From assembly GCA_013399895.1 (NCBI GenBank), contig VXBA01001116.1, positions 183,428-247,427 of the forward strand: DNA of 64,000 nucleotides, in the 5' to 3' direction. Source of the stretch: Serilophus lunatus. Taxonomy: Eukaryota > Chordata > Aves > Passeriformes > Eurylaimidae. Shown here piece after piece: positions 33,511 through 44,500 of this stretch (positions are counted from its first letter, which is position 1; every line of letters starts with the position of its first letter). The notes under the pieces are model-generated. The model was given only the letters and a program-made list of their open reading frames with translations, did no database searches and had not been told where the DNA came from. A program made the translations under genes and the position numbers.

Positions 33511-34504
33511 TCAGTAGAGTGTTAAGGACAAAGGCAGAAGGAAGTATTTGGTGCCACTTGTGTTTCCTGGGGTGAAAGATTTTTGAGCTTTCCCATTGCT
33601 AGAGGAGGTAAAATATTAAATTAAAAAGAAATAGGGATGTTTGCATACAGGGCTGGTTTTCCAGGAAGATTCCATCACTAATCCAAATAAATAATTTATA
33701 TGATGCACTTGGTGCATCAGTGACATTCACACCACCTGGTTGTCTCCCCTCCAGAATGCAGGTGTCTAAAATAGATGAATTGCTCCTGGGAAAATGCCTG
33801 TTTCCTCCAAGAGTTGTAGGGGGCACCTTGGAACAGATTTTACTTCCAGAGGGCTAAACTGGTTGATGAAAAACCTCAGTGTGGGGATCTAGAAGGGCAT
33901 CATTGTATTTGTAGATGGCAAAGCAAGAGAGTAGCTCCAATGTCATAAGTGGGCATTATTTCTCTTTTAGGATGGAGGAATGTCTTTAGAAAAGAAGTAT
34001 ACAGCATTTTTTCCTGTTGTTGGAATATTAAACACAAAAAGATGCAGTTAAAAAATGCTGTTTTGTTCCTAAAATTGATGTTTGACAATGGTTGTACATG
34101 GCCTGATTTAAAAGTCTGAGAAATTTAATCTGTAAATCTGAGCAAAATATAGCTCAGTTTTAGTTGCTAGTACTGTAACAACAAAAATTAATAAGAGGAA
34201 AGAAGGAAAGGATTACCAAACATGGACTAAGACAAATATGATTGAAATGTTATGTCTGCTCCCAACTGAGGAATTGAAACAAGTGCCCTGATAAGAAATT
34301 TGATGTTGCATAATGTAGAGGGATTGTTTTTACAGAATACAGCCTATTGTTTAACAAAAAAACCTTCTTAACAGGCAAGTGAGCCAACTTAGCATCACAC
34401 TGAGTCCATCTACCTGCAGAAGAGGCTGGTGCCATCAGAAAAATTTTGGGATTTTTGACCATGGTGTTGTTTACTCATCACCTGGTCTGCTCACACCTGA
34501 TGGG

Positions 34505-34597
34505 ATGAGGCTTTCTGAGGAGGGTTAGGCTGGACTTTAAGAAGGGTTTCTTCACCCAGAGGGTGGTTGGGGACTGGAACAGCCTCCCCAGGACCGT
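34505..34597 (+). mobile_element. CR1 LINE internal 3' fragment
   Basis: GGGTTAGGCTGGACTTTAAG, then TTTCTTCACCCAGAGGGTGG and GGGGACTGGAACAGCCTCCC match the CR1 segment a few hundred bases before its 3' end. The terminus itself is missing. Confidence 0.87.
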
Positions 34598-35786
34598 CCC
34601 AAAACATAGGCCATGTGTTAGTTAATCACAGACAGGCCAACTACAGTCTTAGGTGCCACAGTTTTTTGCTACATGATGTAAAGTGAACTGGTGAGGAACA
34701 GGTTGTTCTGGTCTCGTGTAAGCACTGGATGTTGTTGCAGGGTGACTCAGATTCTTCATTCTGGTCTGTCAAAGCTGGAAGGGTTACCTGGACAGCACGA
34801 GGAACACTTGGAAATGGCAAGGAGCTCATATAAATGCCAAATTGCTGCCTGAGCAGAGCCTCTTTGGGGATCTTGTGCTGCACAGCTGGCACTCAGTTTG
34901 GAGGGATTTGCAGCTAGATAGCTCTGTTCTGTGGGGGGCAGTCCTTTTGTCACCCAGCTGCATGCACCATGCTGAGGAACACGAGTAAGTTTAAAAAGAA
35001 TTCTCATAAGGGGAATGGAAATGGGTGCAACTGTTTCTTTGGTGCTGTCAGAGTTCCAAGAAAGCAGCCATGGCTTACTCCAAATGCAACACAACTGCAC
35101 AGATCCCGCTCCCCAGGACACACTGTTGTGGTGATTGTTGTTCTCCGCGTTGTCCATTTACAGGGTGCAATTTGCACCTTCTTTGCCCACTTTCAGAGTT
35201 GTTTTCTTCCAAGGCTTTTGTTTTCCTAGAGTCTTTGTTTACATTTATTTTTATATACACAGAGCTCATGCTGTGGGCAGAGCTGTCATTCACACTAAAT
35301 GCAGGATATATTTTATCAGCTTGTCTTCCCTCATTTTGGAAGTAGTATTTCTTTCATTCCTTTTTTATTCTTCTGGTAGAAGAACTCCTTCCCTGTGGAG
35401 TAGTCTGCTCTCCAGTGCAGATAGGCCCTTTATTGACCAGATTTTGATTGCACACCATCCCACAAGGATTATTCTCCCTAGCTCATGCAGAACCTATGGG
35501 TTCAGCCATCCTTATTACCTGTGCATCTCGTTGCATATTCCCCTGCAGGCTTATAGAAACTGTTCTGAAAACTGACAAACTTACTGTCTCCCACCAAGTT
35601 CTTTATTTATGAGCTTTTGTGTTTCTGTGTACAAAACCTTCCCACTCCTTTAACTCCATCCAGAGGACAGCTCTTGCTGAGCTAATGGGAAAACTTCACC
35701 CCAGGTCCCAGAAGCTGCGCCGTCGCAAACAGCTATAAACCAAGTGATGCAGGATCATCCCAGTACTGACATTTGATTCTCTTTTA

Positions 35787-35795
35787 AAGCAGCAG
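35787..35795 (+). promoter_or_regulatory. RASGRF2: Triple tandem splice acceptor (AAG CAG CAG)
   Basis: Three NAG triplets follow each other directly, so splicing could enter at 35790, 35793 or 35796. All three keep the frame and give R-A-A-V-L-E, R-A-V-L-E or R-V-L-E at the junction. The middle one matches the mammalian protein as I recall it and is used here. Confidence 0.85.
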
Positions 35796-35918
35796 TTCTG
35801 GAGTCTGTGTCAGTGGACAGGACAATTCCTGAGAGCAGCTCGGTGGTGGACACTGCAGAGCTGTCCCCCTGCAGATCCCCCTCCACGCCACGCCACCTCC
35901 GCTACCGCCAGCCAGGAG
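35793..35918 (+). CDS. RASGRF2: RASGRF2 window exon 15: linker
   Basis: 126 nt (2 + 123 + 1), phase 1 at both ends: AVLESVSVDRTIPESSSVVD, then TAELSPCRSPSTPRHLRYRQ and PG. It is part of the Ser/Pro-rich linker, with a proline-directed cluster (LSPCRSPSTPR) followed by a basic patch. The start is chosen at the middle NAG of the tandem acceptor. The donor is GGAG|GTGAGA. Removal would not shift the frame. Confidence 0.95.
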
Positions 35919-37190
35919 GTGAGAACCTTCCCCCCAGGGAGCTCAGTCACTGGGCCTGACATCTCTGCAGTGTGTCAGGAAGCAGCAGCAATATTTGAAT
36001 AATTTTTTCTGCTTGTATTTTTCCTTATTTCTCAGGTATTGAAAATAAAATTAAAAAACCCCAAAATATTAAAATGCAATTATGCCTGTTAAATCTGAGT
36101 AGCAATAATGAGACTTGGAAGCATGTTGGCACTTCTGTATGATTCAGTGCTCCTAAATAGCTTGAGCAGGATGTGCCCAAGTTCAGGACTAATACTGAAT
36201 CAGTGCTGTTCTCACAAAACTCTCAAGACTTTGACAGATTTTTTCAGCTGCTAAGGGGACATATTTTGGGCACCATCTGTAATCATGAAACACACAACAC
36301 CCATTGTTGTCAATAGGGAGTGACTGTGGCTGTTTCTTTCTATAACACTGAGGATTTACAGATGGTGTCACATTATTCATTCCAAAATTTGAATAAACTG
36401 CTCAATTGAAGAGGAAAAAGCAAGAGCTGGAACTACTCAAATGGCTCTTATGTGGCTCTGTGAAATTATTAGCAGAGCTGGGAGCTGTGTCCATGAACAC
36501 TTAAACTGCTGGCAGCTGCTGCAAGCCAAGTTTCTGGCCAGGTATTTCATACCTGGGACTAAATCAAAACCAGAGCAGAGGCTCCTCACCTGTCAATAAG
36601 TTGCTGAGACGCTTTAGATTCAAACCGATAGGAATTTTCTGTGATTGCTCATGTCTGTGATGGCATGGCAAGATTTGGGGGTTGAAAACTGTGGGCAAGA
36701 GATAGTGCATTACCTGAGTACTAGTCAGAGGCAGTGATCTTTACTGCCTTCAGAAAAAGTTTGATAAATTCTGCAAAACTCTGCTCACCCTGGATGGTGC
36801 TCAGGGAAAAAATATGATTCTATTTATCAGAAGCTGGTTAATATATTTAGTTCTCTGACATAAGTTTTTGTTTAGGTTCATTTTCTAGTCTATTGGTTTG
36901 GGTTTTGTCTTCCTTTTTTTCCTTTTTCCTTTTGGTTAATATGCTTGTTCCTCACCTTGGAAGTGCCTTAGATATTTCTTTTAACAGCAACATTAATTCT
37001 ACTTACCTGGAAATAAAAATTAAAACATAAATATGATTATGATACTTTCATTGTCCATAGCATAAAGACATCTGACAATGGAAACAGAAAATGTTCATGA
37101 AGTGCAAACTTGAGTGAAGGTTTTAGGTGTTACTGCTGTTTAATCAAAAGTGTGTAGACGTTCACTTTCCCCTGTCTTTTCTCTTTACAG
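35919..37190 (+). other. RASGRF2: RASGRF2 intron (1.3 kb)
   Basis: Between w15 and w16. It has a T/TTTTCC-rich stretch near 36900-36935. No exon or mobile element was seen. It ends CTTTTCTCTTTACAG, a strong acceptor. Confidence 0.9.
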
Positions 37191-37280
37191 TGCAAGCTGC
37201 TGACAACAGCCATTGCTCAGTTTCTCCTGCTTCTGCCTTTGCCATTGCCACAGCTGCAGCAGGGCATGGGAGCCCCCCAG
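37191..37280 (+). CDS. RASGRF2: RASGRF2 window exon 16: linker, Ala-rich
   Basis: 90 nt (2 + 87 + 1), phase 1 at both ends: VQAADNSHCSVSPASAFAIA, then TAAAGHGSPP. The small-residue stretch SAFAIATAAAG is conserved in the family before the second half of REM. The acceptor is TCTTTACAG and the donor is CCCAG|GTGAGA, both strong. It is followed by the 15.85-kb intron. Like w15 it could be skipped in frame. Confidence 0.96.
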
Positions 37281-37367
37281 GTGAGAGGAGTGTGCTGAGC
37301 AAAGGAGAGGTAACTGTGAGATACCTTGGTCCTCTAAAGGAAAAGATTTCTCCAGAACACACCTATC

Positions 37368-37462
37368 TGCTCAGGTTGGATGGGGCTCAGAGCAGCTTGG
37401 TCCAGTGGAAGATGCCCCTGCCCACAGCAGGGAGTGGAACTGGATGATCTTTAACATCCCCA
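37368..37462 (+). mobile_element. CR1 LINE 3' fragment
   Basis: CAGGTTGGATGGGGCTCAGA, then GCAGCTTGGTCCAGTGGAAG and GAACTGGATGATCTTTAA are CR1 3' sequence. The fragment is only about 90 bp after the w16 donor and lacks the terminal octamers. Confidence 0.88.
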
Positions 37463-39236
37463 TTAGTTGAATTCTTAAAATTTGCCCTTAATTCCAGTCC
37501 AGCCTGTTAGTGAGAGATCAATATTTGACATGCATATGAACTGCTAAACAACCAGATAATTTTTTTCTTTGTTTTGGTGGTGCTTTTGTTGCTGCTGTTT
37601 GATTTTGCTCACAATTTAAGACTCTATTTTGAAAACGAGCTTTTTATGTTCAGGGCTGGTATACAGAAGAGCAGTTCTAAATACCAAAATTATTGCAGGC
37701 ATGTTCTATTTCTTGGAAGGCAGCTATGTAGTCTACAAACTGGAGGGACTTAACACAGGTTTTGAACGTGCTTGCTGTGTAGCCTTGGACACATTAAGAT
37801 CATATTACAAACAAAACCCAACTTTTTGAAAGTCCACAAAATCAGTATCACTTTGCCTTGGCATTGCTCAGACTCAGAGCTCACTTTGATTATATGTGAC
37901 AAAGCACAGTCCAGCTGCAAAGTCACACCTGCCTCTTTTCCATCCTAACAATTGGAATGTCAAGAAACTGCTTTTACACCCCCAGCCTCAAAATCACTCA
38001 TGACATTCTGTGCAAGACAGTAAATCACCACTATGGATTTCAGTGGATTTTGTACCCACTGTGTTGTAGTTGTGGTCTAGGAACTAACTCAATTAAAAAA
38101 TACTCCTTTTGTATTGTGAAAATCGTGGTTTTCAATGTTGGTAGAATTGAAGTATGTGAGAAAATGCAACCCACAATTATGCAGTCATTTGGAGGAGTGT
38201 CAAAGCATGGCAATGTTGGAAAAGGGAAAACCAACATCCTTAATATCCACAGTTAATTTCCTGACTTGCTGCTTAAGCTAGTTCTTCATTAAAGATGATT
38301 CTCTTGAGTGATGTTAAAACCAGTGAGAAGGTTGTGCAGCAAATTTGACACGAGAGTGTGTGGTGAGGATTGTAAGGAGACTACACTGGAGCAACCCAGT
38401 GTCCACCTGTAGTCAGTATGAAAATGGAAAGCTACAAACCTCGCCTTGACCTGTTGAATCACCTGTTTTATAACTGAGTGCAATTAATCATGGCAGAGAT
38501 GGTATTAAAGTGGCAGCCATGACCTCCAGTTTTGGGTGGTTCAAATAACTCTATTTATTTGCCATGGATGTGTTACTGTGAGCATGAGAGTTTATTTAAG
38601 TAGCACTTCTTTTTTTTCCCAGTGCTCTGCTGTCTCGTTCATTTCCTAGGCTGGACATGGTCACTGAGAATCAGCTCTGGGCAGTGAACCAGGTTTTTTT
38701 CAGTCAGTCCTTGGGTTACCTGCCACAGGCACTGTGATGTGTGCCATTTAATATACACCCACGTGGAACATGAGTAGGGTGGCAGAGAAGGTTCAGTGTT
38801 GATTAGCACTAAGTGATGCACAGAAGGCAAAACAGTCTGAGCTCTACACCTGAAAGGATTGGCTCAGGACTGAGGTCTGAGGATGAAGGTCACATCCTTA
38901 AATGATCTTGGTGCCCAGCTGCAGCCAGAAAGGTAAAGGGAACAATTATTATAATTTATTAAAATTATTTATAAAAATTATTAGGAAAGGAGCAGAGAAG
39001 ATATGATGGTACCACAGTATAAATCCAGAGTTGTGCAATGAAAAGAAGCCCAGTGAGATTCTGCTGAGGGACATGGTGAAGGCTCAAAGCAGGAGTCACT
39101 TGAGTTTACTAGTCTGGCAAAGAGAGCAGCTTGTGGAGCTGAAATGAGTTGGAGGTTGTGGGAGAGTATTAGGAGATACAAGTCACCTCTGTGCCTTCTG
39201 CTCTTACTGCTCCCTGAAGCCTTCTGGCCATTTGGG

Positions 39237-39330
39237 GTTTTGGTGGGTTATGGGGTTTTTTAGGGTTTGGGTTTGGGGTTTCTTTGCTTTTGGTTTTTGT
39301 TTTTGTGTTTTGTTTTTTTTTTTTTTTTAA
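39237..39330. repeat. T/G-rich low-complexity tract
   Basis: GGGTTT- and TTTTTG-type runs ending in T16 (39313-39328). They look like a decayed GGGTTT/GTTTT simple sequence, not a telomere array. Confidence 0.75.
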
Positions 39331-41506
39331 TTTAACTCTCAAATTTCTGCAGTTATTTTACTTTGGGATGGTTTTGAGGACTTCCTTCTGGTCGTTTAAT
39401 TTTGTTTTCTCAGGGTAAGATGCCTTAACTCTTCACAACCTCCCATCTTGCAGTTCTGACTGTTGAGGGATGCACTGAGGCAGGCAGGGTAACAGACTCA
39501 CAGGAAGGGCCTGCAGTCAGGCACTCCATTGGAACCAGACATGAAAAACACTTGGCTATCTTCTGTGAAGAGTGCTGGCCATAACGTTTCAGAATTGCAG
39601 TACCCATGCAACAATAAGTTTACATCGTGATAATCATGCAGAGCCCTGGACAGCTCTCCCATTGTGCACCTTGGCTTTGCCTCTCTTCAGATAGAGGAGC
39701 ACTGCCTGTGCTGGTCCTGAGCTCTGTATGAAACCTCTCTCTAAACCAGGATGGTTCAAGTTCTTATGCCCTCCAGCAGCTGTTTTCTAACTAAGTGATT
39801 TTATTGCCACTGTTTCCCATTATTTTACAGTTAGCTGCTTTGATGATGCCAAGCTGTGCTACTTGTCCTGCTGTTCAGCTCATCTGTCTGGTTAAATATT
39901 AATCTCTACATATCCTAAAGATGTTTCTGTCTATTCTCTTCCTGAAAATTTGCATATTAGTTGTTTATTTTAACAGCATGATAAAGATAAAAAGAAACAC
40001 AAAGCCAAGTACAGAAAGTTAAATAAGGCACACCAGGTGCACAGCTTGGAGCCTGTGTGGATGATAAGATGCACAGTAGGGATGAACAGAGGATGTTCTG
40101 TCTTTCACATGTCCTTTCTCCTCTGAAGGATGTGAAGGATGGCTGGATGGCTCGTGGCTCACTGCAGCTGAAGGGCTCTGTCACCATCAATAGGTTGTTG
40201 CACAGCATCATTCTTTTCCCAATTTATAAAATAATACAGGCAGATTCTAATGCAGGAATGGACCTGAGCAGCTTCTTCACTCTCTGTTCATACCCCTCTG
40301 TAACACTGCTTCTTGATTCCACCTTTAATCAGTGACATCTGCCCAAATCCACTCAGTTCTCCAGCAGATCTGCTCCAATGCCTCTGGTGCAAGATGGAAA
40401 AGTCCCTAGGTAAATTTTTGTGCAAATGGCCTCATCCTGAGAGGTATCCTGCCAATCCCTTCCTTCAGCTCTGCCATGATCAGTCCTTGAGCAGAGCTCC
40501 AGCTGCAGCAAGCCCAGTCCCTCTAGCAGTGAGAGTCTGTCACACAGCCAGTGTCAAAGCAAGGAGTGAGACTGGCGACGGGGGAGAGGAACCTCCTGCC
40601 AAAATACTCACCACTGGCTTGCAGCTTTGCTGCAGAAATCCTACAGATGTTACAGGAGTTAAGAAACATCAGTACAATCTACACAGCACTCACACAAACC
40701 ATGGTGCTGGATAAAAACAATTTATATGGAGAACTACTTCTTCCACCCATGGCTTGTGGAACTTGCAAACTCCTCTGGTTTATTTTTGCACAAGTGTTTC
40801 AAACAGATTATAATTTGGGGGTTTTTTTTAAACCCTTTTTTATTTATATCTGTTGTGCACAAAATGAGGGCATTGTGTCAGGACCAGCAAGACATCATGC
40901 TCTGGTTTTTAAAAAAAAAAAATCTTCTGGTGTTCATCTGCTGAACCTGCTCTTTGTGCAGATGCTCTGGGTGATAGAAGAGATTTGGGCTTTACTTCAA
41001 GGCCCTGACTGGTTGTATGGATGAAGCCAAACTACCAAAGTAATGCCTTTTTTGTTAACAATGAATAATAAAATAAAAACTACCTACAAAAAAATTAGCA
41101 AGTGTACAAACTTGTCCTCTGCCAAGGATATCTAACAAAACTTGAAGAAAATAAAAGTTAATTCTAACATCAGTTAGTTTTGAAACACTTCTATTGAGCA
41201 TGGGCTTCAAGGAGATTATTTTGACAGAAACTTGAATTTAAGATCTAAACTGGTTTTGGGTATTTTTTAAATTTATTTTTTTATATATTTGTGGCAGATA
41301 GATTAAAAAAGCTCTGAGAAGCTTATTTCCTCCTCAGCTCAAGCTGGAGACCTCCCAACATGGAAAATAAATATTAGACAAGGAGCAAACTCCTGAACCC
41401 AAACAAAGGAGCTGCTCCCTAATGAACACAGCAGCTTTATTTCTGTCACCCGACTTTAGCTGGGCACATTGTATTTCCAGTGTTCTTCAAAGCTGCCTTC
41501 CTCCAC

Positions 41507-41574
41507 CTCCTCCTCCTCCTCCTCCTCCTCCTCCTCCTCACTGCCTGCCAGCGGTGGGANCCTCCTCCTCCTCC
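41507..41574. repeat. (TCC)n microsatellite interrupted by unresolved base N at 41560
   Basis: A first CCT/TCC tract runs 41507-41539. Twenty bases of other sequence and the single N at 41560 follow, then a second tract (41561-41574). The N marks an assembly or read uncertainty next to low-complexity sequence. The open frames here (poly-Ser or poly-Arg) are artefacts. Confidence 0.95.
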
Positions 41575-44500
41575 AGGATGCTGACCTGCACTGCATAGAA
41601 TGTTCCATTTCTCACAAGAACAAGGTGACATTATGGGAGAGGACAGGAGTGGGATGGGAGCTTGGGGTTGGCAGGAGAGCCCAGCTTCCTTGGTACAGGC
41701 ATTTGTTTTTCAGAGCACATGTGAGAGGGAGAGGAGAGAGTGAGAAAGAAGTAGAGAAAAAAAGAGTCTTTGGGGGAGTATCTCTGACAAATGTGATTTA
41801 CACGTAGGAAAATCTGCCCCGTGCTGGCAAGAAGGAAGGGTAGGTTTAATCTCTCTAATTTTAGTGATTTAAAGGAGCAATTAAAATGACAGCTTGAAGC
41901 CTTGAAGCATCTACACAAAAGTGAGTTGCATATATACTGTGCCTTCCAATTAACTGACTGCACATATCTCTGGTGCTAAATTACCTTTGGCTTGAGTTTA
42001 TTTACCTCGGTCCTGTTCAGGAGACAGAATTTTTTTCCTGAAGCTTTTGTGTTTTGCAGCTGGTACCCTTTGAAAGCAACATTTCCAAAGATCTCCCAAA
42101 CAAGCAGCCTGCAAATCCTTGCTTAGGCAGGGGCAGCACAACCAGCTCCTTCTCATTTTACAAAGAACCAATCTTAATCTAAATTGTCCTTGGCTTTAGG
42201 CTAGCAAAGCTGACCTGACTGTTTACCATCCTGCTTTCTGGCATCACCTGCTTTTGCACAGCTCTCACAGTCTGCCTGCAGGAGAGCCCACACTGTCCCG
42301 TGCAGCTGCAGCTGATTCTCCCTGAGGTTGGTGCAGAACCTGCACCTTCCATCTGCTGCAGGTGCTGAGTGCAAGGGGTGTCATCCTTCAGAGCAATTCC
42401 TTCCACCTGGCTGCTAAACAGCACGTGCTTGTGCCATGGCCACATGCTCCCGCTGCCTATTTCCCCCTGCTGCCAGGCAGTTTGTAGAGCCTGTGAGTTC
42501 TGCACTGATGATCTTGCCATCATGTCACTGTCTATGGAGGGACCAAGTTCTTTTCTTAACCTAAAACTCTCTTTAAAAAAGTGAGTTGCCTGCTGCTTTC
42601 CACTGATTTTTAGTGCATTAACTGTAGGCACAACTCAGGCATTAATGGTGGAAAAGATTTATGAAGGGGTGTGTGTAACCATTTGACAGTGTAAATGTCT
42701 AATTTATTTTGACTTGTCTATTATTGTATTCTCCATCACTGCCTGGGATGAAACACTGTGGGCCCTTTCTTTACTTTCTGTGATGTAAAGCTGGCAAACC
42801 TCATTTTTAGAGCAGCTGAATGTAGCTGAGGAAAAAGAGTGTGAAATACTTTCATGAAAGTGTCAACTTCAGGAGCCACTGGAATGAACATGGGAAGTCC
42901 CCATCTTCTCAGAGGTGCTGTAGGAGTTTGTGAGCTCTACCATACCCCAGCTACAACAGCAATAAAAAAAACACAGATGGACTTCTGCAAATTAACAGCT
43001 ATGGTTCCCAGAATGACAGATCTCTAGAAAGCTGTATAAGCACTGAAGTTGAGCCAGATGAGTGCTGTGAGCTCTCAGTCTGGCACACTTTACCCCAGCT
43101 TTACTACTGGGATGAAAGTTACCTGAAAGTAGTAATTCAAGTGTCACAGAGATGCACAGTGGGTCATGTGCAGGGCTTCCCATCCTGATAAATCAGCCAC
43201 AGCTCGATTAAGGCTGACTGCTTATTTTTAAAGATCAGAAATTACCAGGAGAAAGTTTCACAGAAGTTTTCAGGGAGAGCTGCTTGGCTTGTTTTGGGCT
43301 GTGACCAGTGGGGCTCTCTCTGCAGTCATCTGAACAACTTGCCAGCTCCCAGCATGACAGTATTTTTGTTTTGTTTGTTCTGGCAGGAGCACTAATGGGA
43401 GCAGTGGAGAGACAGGGCTTGTGCCAGGTGATGCAGGGGGGGCTCAGGGCTGCGTGGGGCAGGTGTCACCCAGCACTCACCTGGGGGACGTGCCCTGCAG
43501 GGGCACCCTGTGGAAGGATGCAGGCAAGGAGCTGGTGCTGCTCCCTGGGGTGGAAAGCCATGAGGAAACACACGTTGTGCTTTAAGCAGATGTGGCCTCT
43601 CCTCGGTTGTTGCTGTCTTGCACACAGCGCAGTTCTGCATTCCAGGACATCACAAGGGCTGTGCAGGGGGAGGCCAACTGCCTCTGAGCAGAGGAATAAT
43701 GAAGTGGGATGGCACCATGACATTTGCTGAGACAGGGATTCCAGAGCAGGCAGATGAGTTAGTACGGAATCTGGTGAAAACTGGAATTAAGCAAAGCTTT
43801 GTAAGGGAAATTTGCTTTCTTTTTTCCCACTGTGAGAGGACAGGCAGAGAGAGATTTCCTGGGTATGATGAATGTTACAAGAAAGGTGAGCAAACAATAC
43901 CTGATGTGATGTCCAGCTGGATTCTACAGTGTGTGACCAGCGGGGTAATTCACCTCTGTGCTGGGCTGATGCTTCCAATCGCATCAGTGGTTACATGCTG
44001 ACCTTTGGAAAGGTGTGTATCTTCTCCTGACTTTGTACATCAGTATCCATGTGTAAAGCAAGACCAGAAAATATGTCTTTTTCTAGCTGATATTCAGTGT
44101 AATGCCATAAACATTGCTTTTAGTGACAGTAATTATGCACTCCAGTAATTTTCTGGGTTATAACATCTTATTCCCTGTACTGGAAAACCTTTGTGGAACT
44201 TCCTCCTTCTGAATTAAAACCTGAAATAAAGCAGTCATGATGGTGATATCCCAACTAATGGCAAAGGTGAGAGTGTTTCTAAGCAACTGGAAGAAGATCT
44301 TAATTTTAACTGTGCTTCCTCAGGTCAGGGGTTCTCACATGAAACTCCAAGGCTGAATTTGGTGGCACCTGTCTCACCTTCTGTCAGAGGCAGAGGAGGC
44401 CACCAAATCATGCCATGCTCATCAGTCCTGGTTGTGTCCTGACCCTCCCCAGTCCCCCTTTTCCATCAGGGACCTGTCAGGGGTGCTCAGCTCAGGAGAA

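Larger units (their letters stand above)
33298..35792 (+). other. RASGRF2: RASGRF2 intron (2.5 kb)
   Basis: Between w14 and w15. It carries CR1 pieces at 33424-33510 (reverse) and 34505-34597 (forward). No exon was seen. It ends in the tandem acceptor TTTTAAAGCAGCAG. Confidence 0.88.

Noticed and set aside
41446..41807. Poly-Ser and poly-Arg ORFs
   Set aside because: Translation of the TCC microsatellite, crossing an unresolved base.
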